Shown here in pieces: positions 54,891 to 64,000 of a stretch of DNA of 64,000 nt; position 1 is the stretch's first letter; each line of letters begins with the position of its first letter. The notes beneath the pieces are model-generated. The model did no database searches. It was given only the letters and a program-made list of their open reading frames with translations, and was not told the DNA's origin. Origin of the DNA: Temnothorax longispinosus (taxonomy: Eukaryota; Arthropoda; Insecta; Hymenoptera; Formicidae); assembly GCF_030848805.1 (NCBI RefSeq), contig NC_092369.1, forward strand, positions 3,632,743-3,696,742. Reading direction: 5' to 3'. The translations under genes were made by a program, and so were the position numbers.

Positions 54891-55024
54891 GCGCTGCTAG
54901 ACCTTGAAATTTAATAAAGTACTAAAATTTTGATTAAATTTAATAAAACACAAAATTTTTGATTGATTAAAAAAGCAATTTAGAGAAGTATGCAGCAAGA
55001 GTAAAAAAGCAGCGCCAAGTTTTT
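54888..55024. mobile_element. Short MITE with AACTTGGCGCTGCT ends
   Basis: About 135 bp from AAACTTGGCGCTGCT to AGCAGCGCCAAGTTT, a 15-bp perfect inverted repeat around AT-rich sequence. It terminates the reverse transcriptase homology. No clear target duplication. Confidence 0.75.
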
Positions 55025-55307
55025 TTACAAGAAAAATTTATTTATTTCATTTTAATTAAATATTTTTATTTTGTACTGTTATCTCTTTAATTCTTTGTGA
55101 TTAAAATAATTTTTTTGTAATATTATAAATTTGTTAAAAAGAATTAAAGCTTGGGTTGGAACGAGAAGACCCTTGAATGGGAATACAAAGATACGTACTA
55201 CTTGACTTATATTTTTTAAAAGTAGTTGCACAACAATTATTTTTCAAAGTATATATATTCTCTTTGCAATTGGCGCAATTTAAAGATTTCACATTTTTTT
55301 GAAATAC
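55025..55307. other. AT-rich spacer, no gene
   Basis: No coding or repeat structure recognised. Confidence 0.5.
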
Positions 55308-55569
55308 GTATCACTTAGATTGAATTAGGTAACGCAATTTTGTGAATTATTTTGTTAGGGAGAAATAAAGCTACTATACATATCACTTGGGTTGAGTTAG
55401 GTAACGCAATTTTGTGAATTATTTTGTTAGGAAGAAATAAAGCTACTACCATTTAAGATTTTTGGATTTACATACATATCACTTGGGATGAGTTAGATAA
55501 CGCAATTTTGTGAATTATTTCGTTAGGAAGAAATAAAGCTACTACCATTTAACATTTTTGGATATACAA
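55308..55569. repeat. Tandem repeat of about 95 bp, three units
   Basis: Each unit has TATCACTTRGRTTGARTTAG, AACGCAATTTTGTGAATTAT and AGAAATAAAGCTACTA. The first unit is shorter, lacking the ATTTAARATTTTTGGAT part. Confidence 0.88.
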
Positions 55570-56162
<593 letters not shown>

Positions 56163-56199
56163 GCAGAAGCAGACGTGTGAAACATCGCTCCGTAAAAGT

Positions 56200-58380
56200 G
56201 TTAATTTTTGAGTGGTTTAGAAGTGAGGGAGAGTGTTAAAAAGTTGTGTAACGAATATCTGCATAGACCGGGAGTAGCCATGAGTGTTATCTAGCCGGAA
56301 TATGTTGATACATAGACACGAGAACTGCATTTCGTACAGAGGTCATCGAAGACTGTTGGGCTGGCCAAATTTTGTCACGACTTTTTGCACTCCCGGACCG
56401 CTCCGGGACGTGTGCCGGATCAAAAGGACTTAGGAGAGCGGGATGGTTGGCCTCTCCAGTGATTTCCTCGCACCTCCGATACTCCACGAAATGTTCCGAA
56501 TGTTGGGCGCCAGACGCGTACATTTGCGTCCACGAAATCGCGAAAACCCAAACGAGACGCAAAACGAAGTGTGGAGGTGCGTGGAATCGGCTAACTTGAC
56601 CTAATCACGGGCGGGGTTAATGAAGGGCAGCGCGATATTCGGCGGGGTGACACGTTAATTTCATACTCAGTCAGATAACAAAGAAAATAACATTTATTGA
56701 GTACTGGTTGTCGAGAAAATAACAACGTTTATCCATCCGGCTTCGATCAAACACAAGATAAATTCAATAAATAAATCAAGAATAGCCGGTGGCGGGGTGT
56801 CTGAATTCATCTAACCGAAATAACATTAATGCGGACGCGAGACACCCACGGAGTATTAATTGAGTCTCTAATAAACACGCTGAAGGCTCTATCCTCAAAC
56901 AATTAATAATTCGAGTCGAAAATTATAATACGCAAGAATACTACACTTAATATCACTAATGAGAGTGAGGTTCAACGCAAAATGTCGCGAAATAATATCT
57001 TAACCTAACGCGAGTGATTCTGCTCGGGCGCAACGGGGAGGCGCCGAGTCATTTAACCAAGCAAGTCGCGATATCGCTAATAACCACGGAACGCTATGAA
57101 GAACTACGCAAGTAACATCTAAACGCACGAAACGTGTGAACGCCGGTAATTTCTTAACGCGAATACAAGTCTAACATGATTAATCAATCGGCGGGAACGA
57201 CATTCGACCGCGATTAACAATGCCATCGACATTCCAACGCACAATTCGAGATTATCGCGAGCAGGGACGCCATAGGACGTAACGCAAATAATACCGGACG
57301 CAAGTTTCTCAACGCGAGAGCACAATTATCAACCCGTAATAACGAGATCCGAACACAAATCGATACGCTAACCTCGACGCTCGAACACAAGAATTTCCCG
57401 ACGCGAAGAAACGGTAACACAATTTACGAAGTACCGGCCCGTATGCTGCCGTACATCAAGGTCGCGAGGACGACGCAATATACTCGCGATATCGAACTCA
57501 TTAACGCGCCTATCACGATCTCCAGGGATTCGCCATAACGCTTGTACCACGGTTCCGCGGCCACGATACCATCCCGAGGCCCTTCGCTCTCGTTATCGAT
57601 CGCGAAATTACACTCGATCTTACCATGCGTCATCCCGAGCGAGAGCGTGCACCGGAGGGCGGTGTCGTGGCTTTACATTTCGCGATTTGCGGGCAACCTC
57701 ACCGGTGATACGCCTCCTCCTGGGCTCCTCGCCGTCGCCTTCCACCAACAATCCTCGATCCGCCAGATAACGATCGAAATACCCGACTCGGGGTGGCTAT
57801 CGCGTAGCTTAATCAAAACGTATTTTCTCGCCGACGGACGACCAGAGAGTGAAAACGCTAGACCCGCTCGATTGCGGAATCGATACGGTACCCCTTCCTG
57901 AGGGGCGCGCGAGCCAATCGGGCGCGAGCTTGCAAGCCCGCGGTGTCCCGGCGCAGGGCTGTCGATACGAGATCCTTCGGGGGCGGGCAACGCTCCCTCG
58001 GCGGCGTGCGACTCCTCAAATTTTTGTCCTTAGCGGCGGACGGAACTTCGCTCGTGCCGGTGTGCCTCCGGTTTGACCCTGGGGTGGTGATCAGTCACCC
58101 CGTAGGTCGATGTTTTGTGGAGATCATTTGCTGAAGCGGGGTGTTTACCCAGCGCTCGGGGCCCCGCTGTCGGCGGCCTCGTCCGTCGCTGCCACATGTG
58201 CCGCCCGCCTGCCGCGTTGCTCTCGCCAGCCCGCGATCTCTGCTGCTTCCGCGTTTGCCACCCCTCCTTGGTTATCGATCGTCCTTGATTTCCTTCGCCA
58301 AATACTCCCTCGAAGGTTTGCCGTGGTGTGGGTGAGGTGCCGCGCGTATTACATTGCATAAAAAAAAAACAAAAAGTAAT
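56200..58380 (-). mobile_element. Ty3/gypsy LTR and leader fragment
   Basis: On the minus strand TGGCGCCCAACA at 56,512-56,501 looks like a primer-binding site, with leader sequence running down to about 56,200 and LTR-like sequence above it. The stretch 56,650-58,380 contains no coding sequence that I trust; its many short frames in CG-containing sequence are not recognisable. The similar site and gag at 59,581-61,370 suggest a second, related element in the same orientation. Boundaries are uncertain because no TG...CA pair was found. Confidence 0.45.
56501..56512 (-). promoter_or_regulatory. Primer-binding-site-like sequence 1
   Basis: TGGCGCCCAACA on the minus strand, matching the 5' part of the longer site at 61,370-61,353. 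Such sites pair with a tRNA 3' end to prime minus-strand DNA. Only 12 bases are shared, so moderate confidence. Confidence 0.5.
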
Positions 58381-59580
58381 CAAAATGCGGAAACGCGATT
58401 AAATACGACCCCTGGAGATCTCGCCGTTGCCTCCCTGGTCCGTCCCTGGGCGCGAATTTCCGCGTCTTGTGACGGCGGCGGGGCGCCGCGACGATGCGGC
58501 GAGCCGCAACGTCACAACACCCCACCCCAAGAAGAAGCATACCGGGTGCGGCTGCCCCGTTCAACCACTCGCCCCCCCGGGGGTGACCTGGGAACGCCAC
58601 GCGATCGAGACCTCCAGCTCCGGGCCTCCGGACAACGGAACGAACACAACGGAGACGATATCACAATGAAAAAAAAGACATAAGACAGAAAAAAAACTAA
58701 GACTACTTCCAAACCAATAATTAATCCTCGTCCCATCCCCACGCATCGCAAGAGCCTCGGAGTGTGCAACTCGAGAACGCAGTCACTTATCGTCCCGCCC
58801 TTCCCTTTTCACGCCTATTGAGGCGACGCAAGTCGGACCTTTTTACGCTGGCCTACGATGGCGAAGTGCCTCGCGCTTGTTGTCGACCGTCCAATTAAAC
58901 CCAAAATCACAACGTTACCCAACTTTCGGCAGTTGGCCTCGCCATGCCGCACCCGCGGCAGACGATCGTCCTCGCCTCAAAATACCAAATACCAAATCAC
59001 AACGTTACCCAACTTTCGGCAGTTGGCCTCGCCATGCCGCACCCGCGGCAGACGATCGTCCTCGCCTCAAATACCAAATGTAGGGTCCCTCGAGTTCGAC
59101 GTCGGCCGCCTATCGCGAATACCGTTTCACCCAAATCACGAATGACGACGCAGCTCTGGTCTCCACGCAGCGCGCAGGCAGATACCCCGCAGGGCCACTC
59201 TCCGGCGACGCGCGATAAGGGGACGCCGACGCGAACCCCGAGAGCAGATTGCTGGCGCTCGTCACCATTCAGCGCGCCGACCACCGAACGGGAGTGGGAT
59301 CCCTTTTTAGCCGAGTACGCCGACGGTTCGTACAACGGCCCAATTTGCTACGCCGCGTCCGGCGAGCACACCAACACTAACGCGAAATGACGTGTCGACC
59401 GCAGAACGGGAGCGCGACTCTATGCCTTATCGTGACTCTACCTACGGTCGGACCTGCACGGCAACCTGAAGATACGATGGTTGTTAACGGCGGGGTTCCC
59501 TGCGATCCGGAAATTGACGAATGGATGGAGGTCTCGGGGTGGGTTAAGGATTCAACGCTTAAAATTCTACTTCTGGCAAT
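58381..59580. other. Gypsy-related degenerate sequence downstream of gag
   Basis: This lies 3' of the minus-strand gag and would be expected to hold gag's end and pol. A minus-strand frame (59,335-58,997) ends with TIVCRGCGMARPTAESW, with a CxxC pair that may be left from a zinc knuckle. A 90-bp direct repeat lies at 58,903-59,082. No protease or reverse transcriptase motif was found. Confidence 0.4.
58903..59082. repeat. 90-bp direct repeat, two units
   Basis: AATCACAACGTTACCCAACT begins at 58,906 and again at 58,996. The units are almost identical through CGATCGTCCTCGCCTCAAA, so the duplication is recent. The 90-bp unit is a multiple of three. Confidence 0.92.
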
Positions 59581-60579
59581 TTATTCACCACTTCGAAATG
59601 GCGGTTCGCGCCCCTGGGGCGTTCGATACGCGAGATCCGGGAATAAAGATTGTTCCGGCGACGGAGGAGCACGATAGCTTTGCGCAGCGCGGCAGCTAGC
59701 CTCTGCGCGCGCGGCCCATTGTTCGAGCGCGTCCATATCGTCGACCGCGTCCCGAGGTATTAGAGTCTGTAGTCGGGGTAGCATACGTCGGTGTGCGTAC
59801 CCGATCTTCTCCTCTCCGCGCCACGGCGGCGATAACCGATCGAAAAGGGTGTTCAAGCACGTCAGGAAGTCCGCTACGGACTCCTGTTCTCCCTGAGTTC
59901 GTCGCATGATTTCGTCGCGGATTGCGAACTGGAAATCTGGGTCTCCAAAACGCGTGCGCCACGCGGCTTTAAACGCGGTCCATGTATGCAAGCGTTCCCG
60001 TTTTCCGCGAAACCAGTGGAGCGCGATACCCGACAGAAAGAAGGGGAGACATCGTAAAATGTCTTCGTCCGCGACCGGAATGAGTTCACGGCCCTCCCCG
60101 ATACGCAGCAAAAACGTTTCGGCGTCCTCTCCGCGAGTGCCCGAAAACTTTAAATTCCATTTTCGCATGATATTATAAACGGTGGTCGCGGAGTTACCGC
60201 CTGTATCGGGAGAGGCTCTATGCGCGTCATTCAGAAGGACGCTTGAGGGACCAAGGCGCGAACGCGCGTCTATTCCCGCGGATGGGCTATCCGGGTGGAC
60301 GTCCCTGGTCGGAACGTCGAGATATTCGGCGTCGACAATAGGGTTCAATTCGGCGTCAGCCATTCGGTTTGACTCGACGTCCGTCACGCGGTGTGACCCG
60401 GACGCTCGGGAGTCCCCGCCACGACGCTCGACCGCCAACAAACGCAACAAGCGGAGTGCCAACTCGGGGTCGGATCCGTCGGTAGGCAATTCGCGTCGAC
60501 TCAGCTCGGCGACCCGTTGCTCGCGCGTAGCGTGGAGAATCCACTCGTCGCTAAGCACGGTTGAGTCCATTTTGGCCAC
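59581..60579 (-). CDS. Ty3/gypsy Gag (retrotransposon gag domain)
   Basis: Intact frame of 332 codons from ATG at 60579 (MAKMDSTVLSDEWILHATRE). Residues about 160-270 form the retrotransposon gag domain (capsid): KWNLKFSGTRGEDAETFLLR, RCLPFFLSGIALHWFRGKRE, FKAAWRTRFGDPDFQFAIRD and QGEQESVADFLTCLNTLFDR. The N-terminal 150 residues are charged, partly low-complexity. No zinc knuckle is reached before the stop, so the nucleocapsid part is probably cut off by a frame change or deletion near 59,581. Leader of 770 bp and a primer-binding site lie upstream. Gag builds the virus-like particle in which reverse transcription occurs. Without pol it cannot work alone. Confidence 0.85.
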   Translation of the reverse strand: MAKMDSTVLSDEWILHATREQRVAELSRRELPTDGSDPELALRLLRLLAVERRGGDSRASGSHRVTDVESNRMADAELNPIVDAEYLDVPTRDVHPDSPSAGIDARSRLGPSSVLLNDAHRASPDTGGNSATTVYNIMRKWNLKFSGTRGEDAETFLLRIGEGRELIPVADEDILRCLPFFLSGIALHWFRGKRERLHTWTAFKAAWRTRFGDPDFQFAIRDEIMRRTQGEQESVADFLTCLNTLFDRLSPPWRGEEKIGYAHRRMLPRLQTLIPRDAVDDMDALEQWAARAEASCRAAQSYRAPPSPEQSLFPDLAYRTPQGREPPFRSGE

Positions 60580-61352
60580 TCGAAAGATAACACGCGACGT
60601 ACCGACGAATAGTCGCAGTCGCGACGCTATTTATCCCTCAACGCGACTACGAAATTCCGATCTCAACTCTCCGCCAATTACTATTGCCTCAATGACTTCA
60701 CCAATACGCGAACCTAACACGAAATCCTGTTTCCGCGAGAAACCGACGAAATACCGCCGTGCTCCCGAAAGGAAGAAAAATGTCGCAAAATCGTTAGACC
60801 GAATTACTCACTAAATCAGGAAATTCATTCGCCAGAGCTTTCCGTTCTTAAATCCAAGTAGAATAACACGCGAACAATAACACACGAACGATAATACACG
60901 CGAAAGGAATGCGAGGGTAACGGGAAATAGGCAAACAGTTTTTCTGACGCGATCGTCCGCTCGATGTAAACACCGAATTCCGATGTTATCGCGATCGCGC
61001 TTTCACCAAATTCCGACGCGTTACACGGCACCGAATACTATCTCCGATTCGCCGATTAACCCACCCAAATACATTTATTTCAATAATCAAATTCCAAATA
61101 ATATTTCACACAAAGCTGAAAGAAAGAGGTTCGACAAAACATAATATGGCACAACACAAATAATATCGCAATCAGAAATATATCATATATAATATCGCAT
61201 CAAAACATGGAATAAGGAAAGGATTAATTCTTTATTCCGACAAACACAAGGAAACGTAATCAGCAAGTAATCCGCGAGACTCTTGTCACCCGCACGAAAA
61301 TATCGTAGCACCGTACCGAGCCCTTTACGTGCCTTTCGGCGATCTTTCGGCA

Positions 61353-61370
61353 GCCCCACGTTGGGCGCCA
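61353..61370 (-). promoter_or_regulatory. Retrotransposon primer-binding site
   Basis: On the minus strand TGGCGCCCAACGTGGGGC, an 18-base match to the style of tRNA-complementary sites at the 5' end of Ty3/gypsy internal regions. It lies 770 bp upstream of the gag ATG. The LTR that should precede it (above 61,371) is not recognisable and seems to have been replaced by the non-LTR element starting within the next 80 bp. Confidence 0.7.
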
Positions 61371-61486
61371 AAGTCCAACAGACTCGTACGACAGGTAGAC
61401 ATCGGCGGCGAACACAAAACGCTGACGTGTGAAAGTGACGTGTTAAAGTGACGAGTCAATTAACTGTCTCTGCCGATATTAGCAGA

Positions 61487-62872
61487 ATGAACGAGGAATA
61501 CGCCGAGTATCGGTGCTCGGCATGTAAGAAGCCGATAAAAACGGAGGTGATAGCATGCAAGTCCTGTGCTAAGCTTTTCTACCATCCAGGTTGTGTGTCT
61601 AAGCACAAAATTTATGATAGAAACCGCGATTTGGTGTCGTGTCCTGGCCCATTCGAGAAGTTAATTATTAGTGATGGTGATAAAGTAGCTGATATAAATA
61701 AAGCAGTGGCAGCAGCAGGAAGAGCAACGGCACCCGCAAAAATGAGTCCGGCGCCAGGCAGCGGGAATAAAGTAGCAGCCGCGAGTGGAACAGGGGATAT
61801 TGATAGAAAAATAGATTGGCTTGTAAAAACAGTGAAAGAATTAAAAGATGAGGCAGCATGTAAAAAGGAGATCAAGTCAATGATAAAAGAAATAGTCCGT
61901 GAGGAGATGAGAGGCATTAAACAGGAAATAGAAGAATTGAGAAAAATATTGACGCAAGGGGCATATGGATCGTCAGGTGGAGCGACAAGAAAATATAGCG
62001 ATGTGATTAAAGAAAGGAAGGAAGAAAATATCTTGATTATAAAATCAAAAGTACAACAAGCGAGTGAAATTACGAAGAAAACAATTAAAGATAAAATTGA
62101 TATAACCAAGATGGAAATAGGAATTACCAAATTAAGAAAGGGAGGTAAAGGGACAGTGATCTTAGGATGTGAGTCGAAAGAAGAGAAGGATAAGCTAAAG
62201 GCGACGGTACAAGCGGCAATGGGCGAGGAGGTCAAAGTCTCTGAGCCACAGAAAAGGAAACCAAAGATTAAAATAATTAATGTTGGTGGTGAAGAAATGA
62301 AAATGGAGGATGATGAACTGATAGATACAATCAAGAAGCAGAACAGAATTGGCGAAGAATCCTGTATGCACCTAGTGAAGAAAATGTTAAGAGGAAAAAA
62401 TAAGGATACTGAGCAAGGATCCGTAATAATTGAAGTGGATGAAAGCACTCATAATTCACTAATAAACAGAGGAAAAATAAATTTAGGATGGCGAAAGTGT
62501 CCTATATTTAATTATATTAGTGTTAGAAGATGTTTTAAATGCTGGGGCTATTACCATATTACCAAGAATTGCACGAGACAGGAAACATGCTATAAATGTG
62601 CAGGAAATCATAAGGCGAATAAATGTACGACGGCAAAGAAGAGGTGTGTAAACTGTACCGTTAAGAATCAGACGTACAACTTGGAGATAAATGTTGAACA
62701 CGAGGCGCTAGATTCGGAATGTCCGACATTTAAGAAAGTATTGGAGGAAGAAAAAAAAGAGCCGGCTGGGAAGATGCAAAATAGCAACCACAGGGAGAAG
62801 CGGAATTACTCTGGTATACGAATGCGCAAAGCTTCTTGGCGCATAAGGACGAAATTCAACATCAGATTATGA
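61487..62872 (+). CDS. Non-LTR ORF1: PHD-like finger, coiled coil, CCHC knuckles
   Basis: Intact frame; ATG at 61487 (MNEEYAEYRCSACKKPIK) is the best start, giving about 461 codons. Residues 9-50 hold a PHD-like finger (CSACKKPIKTEVIACKSCAK, FYHPGC). Residues about 105-165 are coiled coil (KEIKSMIKEIVREEMRGIKQ, EIEELRKIL). Residues about 345-410 hold knuckles CFKCWGYYHITKNC, CYKCAGNHKANKC and CVNCTVKNQ with a later H and C. These domains bind and package element RNA. The end overlaps ORF2 in another frame by tens of bases. Confidence 0.85.
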   Translation: MNEEYAEYRCSACKKPIKTEVIACKSCAKLFYHPGCVSKHKIYDRNRDLVSCPGPFEKLIISDGDKVADINKAVAAAGRATAPAKMSPAPGSGNKVAAASGTGDIDRKIDWLVKTVKELKDEAACKKEIKSMIKEIVREEMRGIKQEIEELRKILTQGAYGSSGGATRKYSDVIKERKEENILIIKSKVQQASEITKKTIKDKIDITKMEIGITKLRKGGKGTVILGCESKEEKDKLKATVQAAMGEEVKVSEPQKRKPKIKIINVGGEEMKMEDDELIDTIKKQNRIGEESCMHLVKKMLRGKNKDTEQGSVIIEVDESTHNSLINRGKINLGWRKCPIFNYISVRRCFKCWGYYHITKNCTRQETCYKCAGNHKANKCTTAKKRCVNCTVKNQTYNLEINVEHEALDSECPTFKKVLEEEKKEPAGKMQNSNHREKRNYSGIRMRKASWRIRTKFNIRL

Positions 62873-63719
62873 AGAGGGTGAATCCTGTGATTCTAGCGTT
62901 ATCCGAGACTAGATTGACTGTAGAAATTGAGGATAGTGAGGTCAATGTACCGGGGTATAGTATAGTTAGATGTGATGCTGAAAATAGAAACACAGGAGGA
63001 GTACTGTTATATGTTAGGGATGATATTAAATTTAAAATAGTTGATAAGAAAAAGATAGTGTCAAATTGTTGGTGCGTGGTGGTAGAAATAAGAGAGAATT
63101 TGTATAAAGGTATGATAGCAGTAGTGTATCATTCGCCGAGTGCGTCAAATGGCGATTTCGTGAGATTTTTGGAAGATACGGTTGAAGATTTAATAATAAA
63201 GTATGACTGTATAGTGATAGGGGACTTTAATATAGATATAATGGTAGATTCATTTTACACAAAGAAATTATTAATAGTAATGCAAAACCTAGGGATGAGG
63301 CAATACGTTGATTGTCCAACGAGAGTTACAAAAGATAGTCGAACGATGATAGATTTAATTTTTTCGAATAAAGAAATAAAGGTACAAGTGAATGAGAAAC
63401 CTAAAATAACGGACCATGCATGGTTAAAAGTAAAATTTAATATAAATAAAAAGATAAATAAATATAAAGAATTTAGAGGCAGGGACTATAGTAATTTTAA
63501 TGTAGATGAATTTCTTAGAATAATAGAAGAAAGAACTGAGCAAGGTCAAGGGCTAGATATAAGCATAAAGGCGGAGAGATTTGTTAATAGTATAGTAAGT
63601 GTATTGGATACTGTAGCACCTAAGAAAAAGTTTAAGATTCCGAAAATATGGGAAGGGAAAATGTGGTATTCAGATGAAATTAGAATGGCAGCAGATAGAA
63701 GGGATGAGGCTCAGAGTAG
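62785..63719 (+). pseudogene. Non-LTR ORF2 endonuclease domain, truncated
   Basis: Apurinic-type endonuclease that nicks target DNA for reverse transcription. Motifs: WYTNAQSFLAHKDEIQHQIM, ILALSETRLTVEIED with the catalytic Glu, IVIGDFNIDIMV, and MIDLIFSNKEIKV with TDHAWLKVKF, the final Asp-His pair. The frame opens at about 62,785 inside ORF1 with no ATG before the first motif; reinitiation or frameshifting from ORF1 is likely. It ends at 63,741, but the last few residues come from the inserted repeat. Fingers, palm and thumb of the polymerase are all missing. Confidence 0.85.
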
Positions 63720-64000
63720 GGTAGACCGGGGACAAAAGTAACATTTTGAGTTTAAGATTTTATAACAGTTAAAATATAATATCTACGTAAAAAAGACCTG
63801 TACCTTTAGATGTAGAATTTATTTGACTACAAAATTTTCTTGTGCTGAATTCAGTAATGTAACTAGGAAAAAAGTTATTATTGTTTAAAGAATATGAGGA
63901 ATACTGTTACAACCGTCCCAACCCCCGGGACAATTGTAACAGCAGAGGGGAATGATTGTACCACATCATCTATAAACAAAATAATGGTTATTTAGTAGGT
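63720..64000. mobile_element. Start of an unidentified repeat that truncates ORF2
   Basis: From GTAGACCGGGGACAAAAGTA the sequence changes to AT-rich non-coding. It has GGGACAAAAGTAACATTTTG at the start and CCCGGGACAATTGTAACAGC at about 63,926, a partial internal repeat. It runs off the window, so type and ends are unknown. Confidence 0.4.

Larger units (their letters stand above)
61385..63719 (+). mobile_element. Non-LTR retrotransposon, truncated after the endonuclease
   Basis: Holds ORF1 (PHD-like finger, coiled coil, three zinc knuckles) and the endonuclease part of ORF2. The reverse transcriptase is absent because the copy is cut at about 63,719 by a sequence starting ACCGGGGACAAAAGTAACA. 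Base composition is A-rich on the coding strand, unlike the 19,721-23,718 family, so it is a different family. The 5' boundary is approximate. Confidence 0.75.

Noticed and set aside
57119..58769. Many short frames in the gypsy LTR region
   Set aside because: No domain and inconsistent strands; CG-rich LTR sequence lacks stops by composition.
61612..62448. Long 278-codon minus-strand frame, rich in Ser/Ile/Leu
   Set aside because: It is the antisense shadow of the A-rich ORF1 coding strand, which carries the zinc fingers.

Overview
The window looks like gene-poor, transposon-rich insect chromosome, most probably from a hymenopteran and perhaps an ant. Reasons: AT-rich spacer full of dinucleotide and CAAT microsatellites, short introns with GTAAGT/TTTAG borders, a fragment of animal-type 28S rRNA, and the mix of elements present (Polinton/adintovirus-like virus, CR1-like and other non-LTR elements, Ty3/gypsy and errantivirus-like elements, many MITEs). 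The species call is an inference. No complete, clearly functional host gene is visible.

Layout. 1-7,421: decayed integrated double-jelly-roll DNA virus (Polinton/adintovirus type): B-family polymerase fragment, DUF8207-like genes, packaging ATPase, PLA2-domain capsid protein, adenain-like protease, penton-like and major-capsid-like proteins. The ATPase and penton-like genes are still open; most others are broken. 7,436-9,510: simple repeats, a possible small accessory region (8,077-8,802) and a GC-rich minisatellite. 10,485-10,590: one orphan exon of a DUF4806-like gene. 11,776-26,945: three copies or pieces of a CR1-like non-LTR family with CAAT tails next to CT tracts, with two large foldback elements, a broken THAP exon and a MITE between or inside them.

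26,946-38,296: a very long LTR (family A, 3.27 kb) with a hairpin-rich leader and an ORF remnant, then a minus-strand errantivirus-like element (integrase, env, extra ORF) whose env is split by a second family A LTR. 38,297-40,690: satellite and MITE field. 40,730-46,801: minus-strand DUF4806-like pseudogene, carrying a solo LTR of family B (41,989-44,622, TSD ATGA), a 28S rRNA fragment and a MITE in its introns, and cut at its 5' side by a third family A LTR (46,802-48,275). 48,276-51,000: a family B-like LTR element with Cys/His-rich minus-strand ORFs, running into a 500-bp assembly gap. 51,770-54,890: minus-strand non-LTR reverse transcriptase split by an AT-rich inverted-repeat element. 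55,300-56,160: tandem repeats and CT tract. 56,200-61,370: minus-strand Ty3/gypsy pieces with two primer-binding sites and a gag gene. 61,380-63,719: a non-LTR element with ORF1 and a truncated endonuclease ORF2, cut by another repeat.

The genes do not form a host pathway. They are layers of selfish elements, and the nesting gives relative ages: the DUF4806-like gene and the errantivirus are older than the family A and B LTRs inside them, and family A copy 3 is older than the family B-like element that cuts it.
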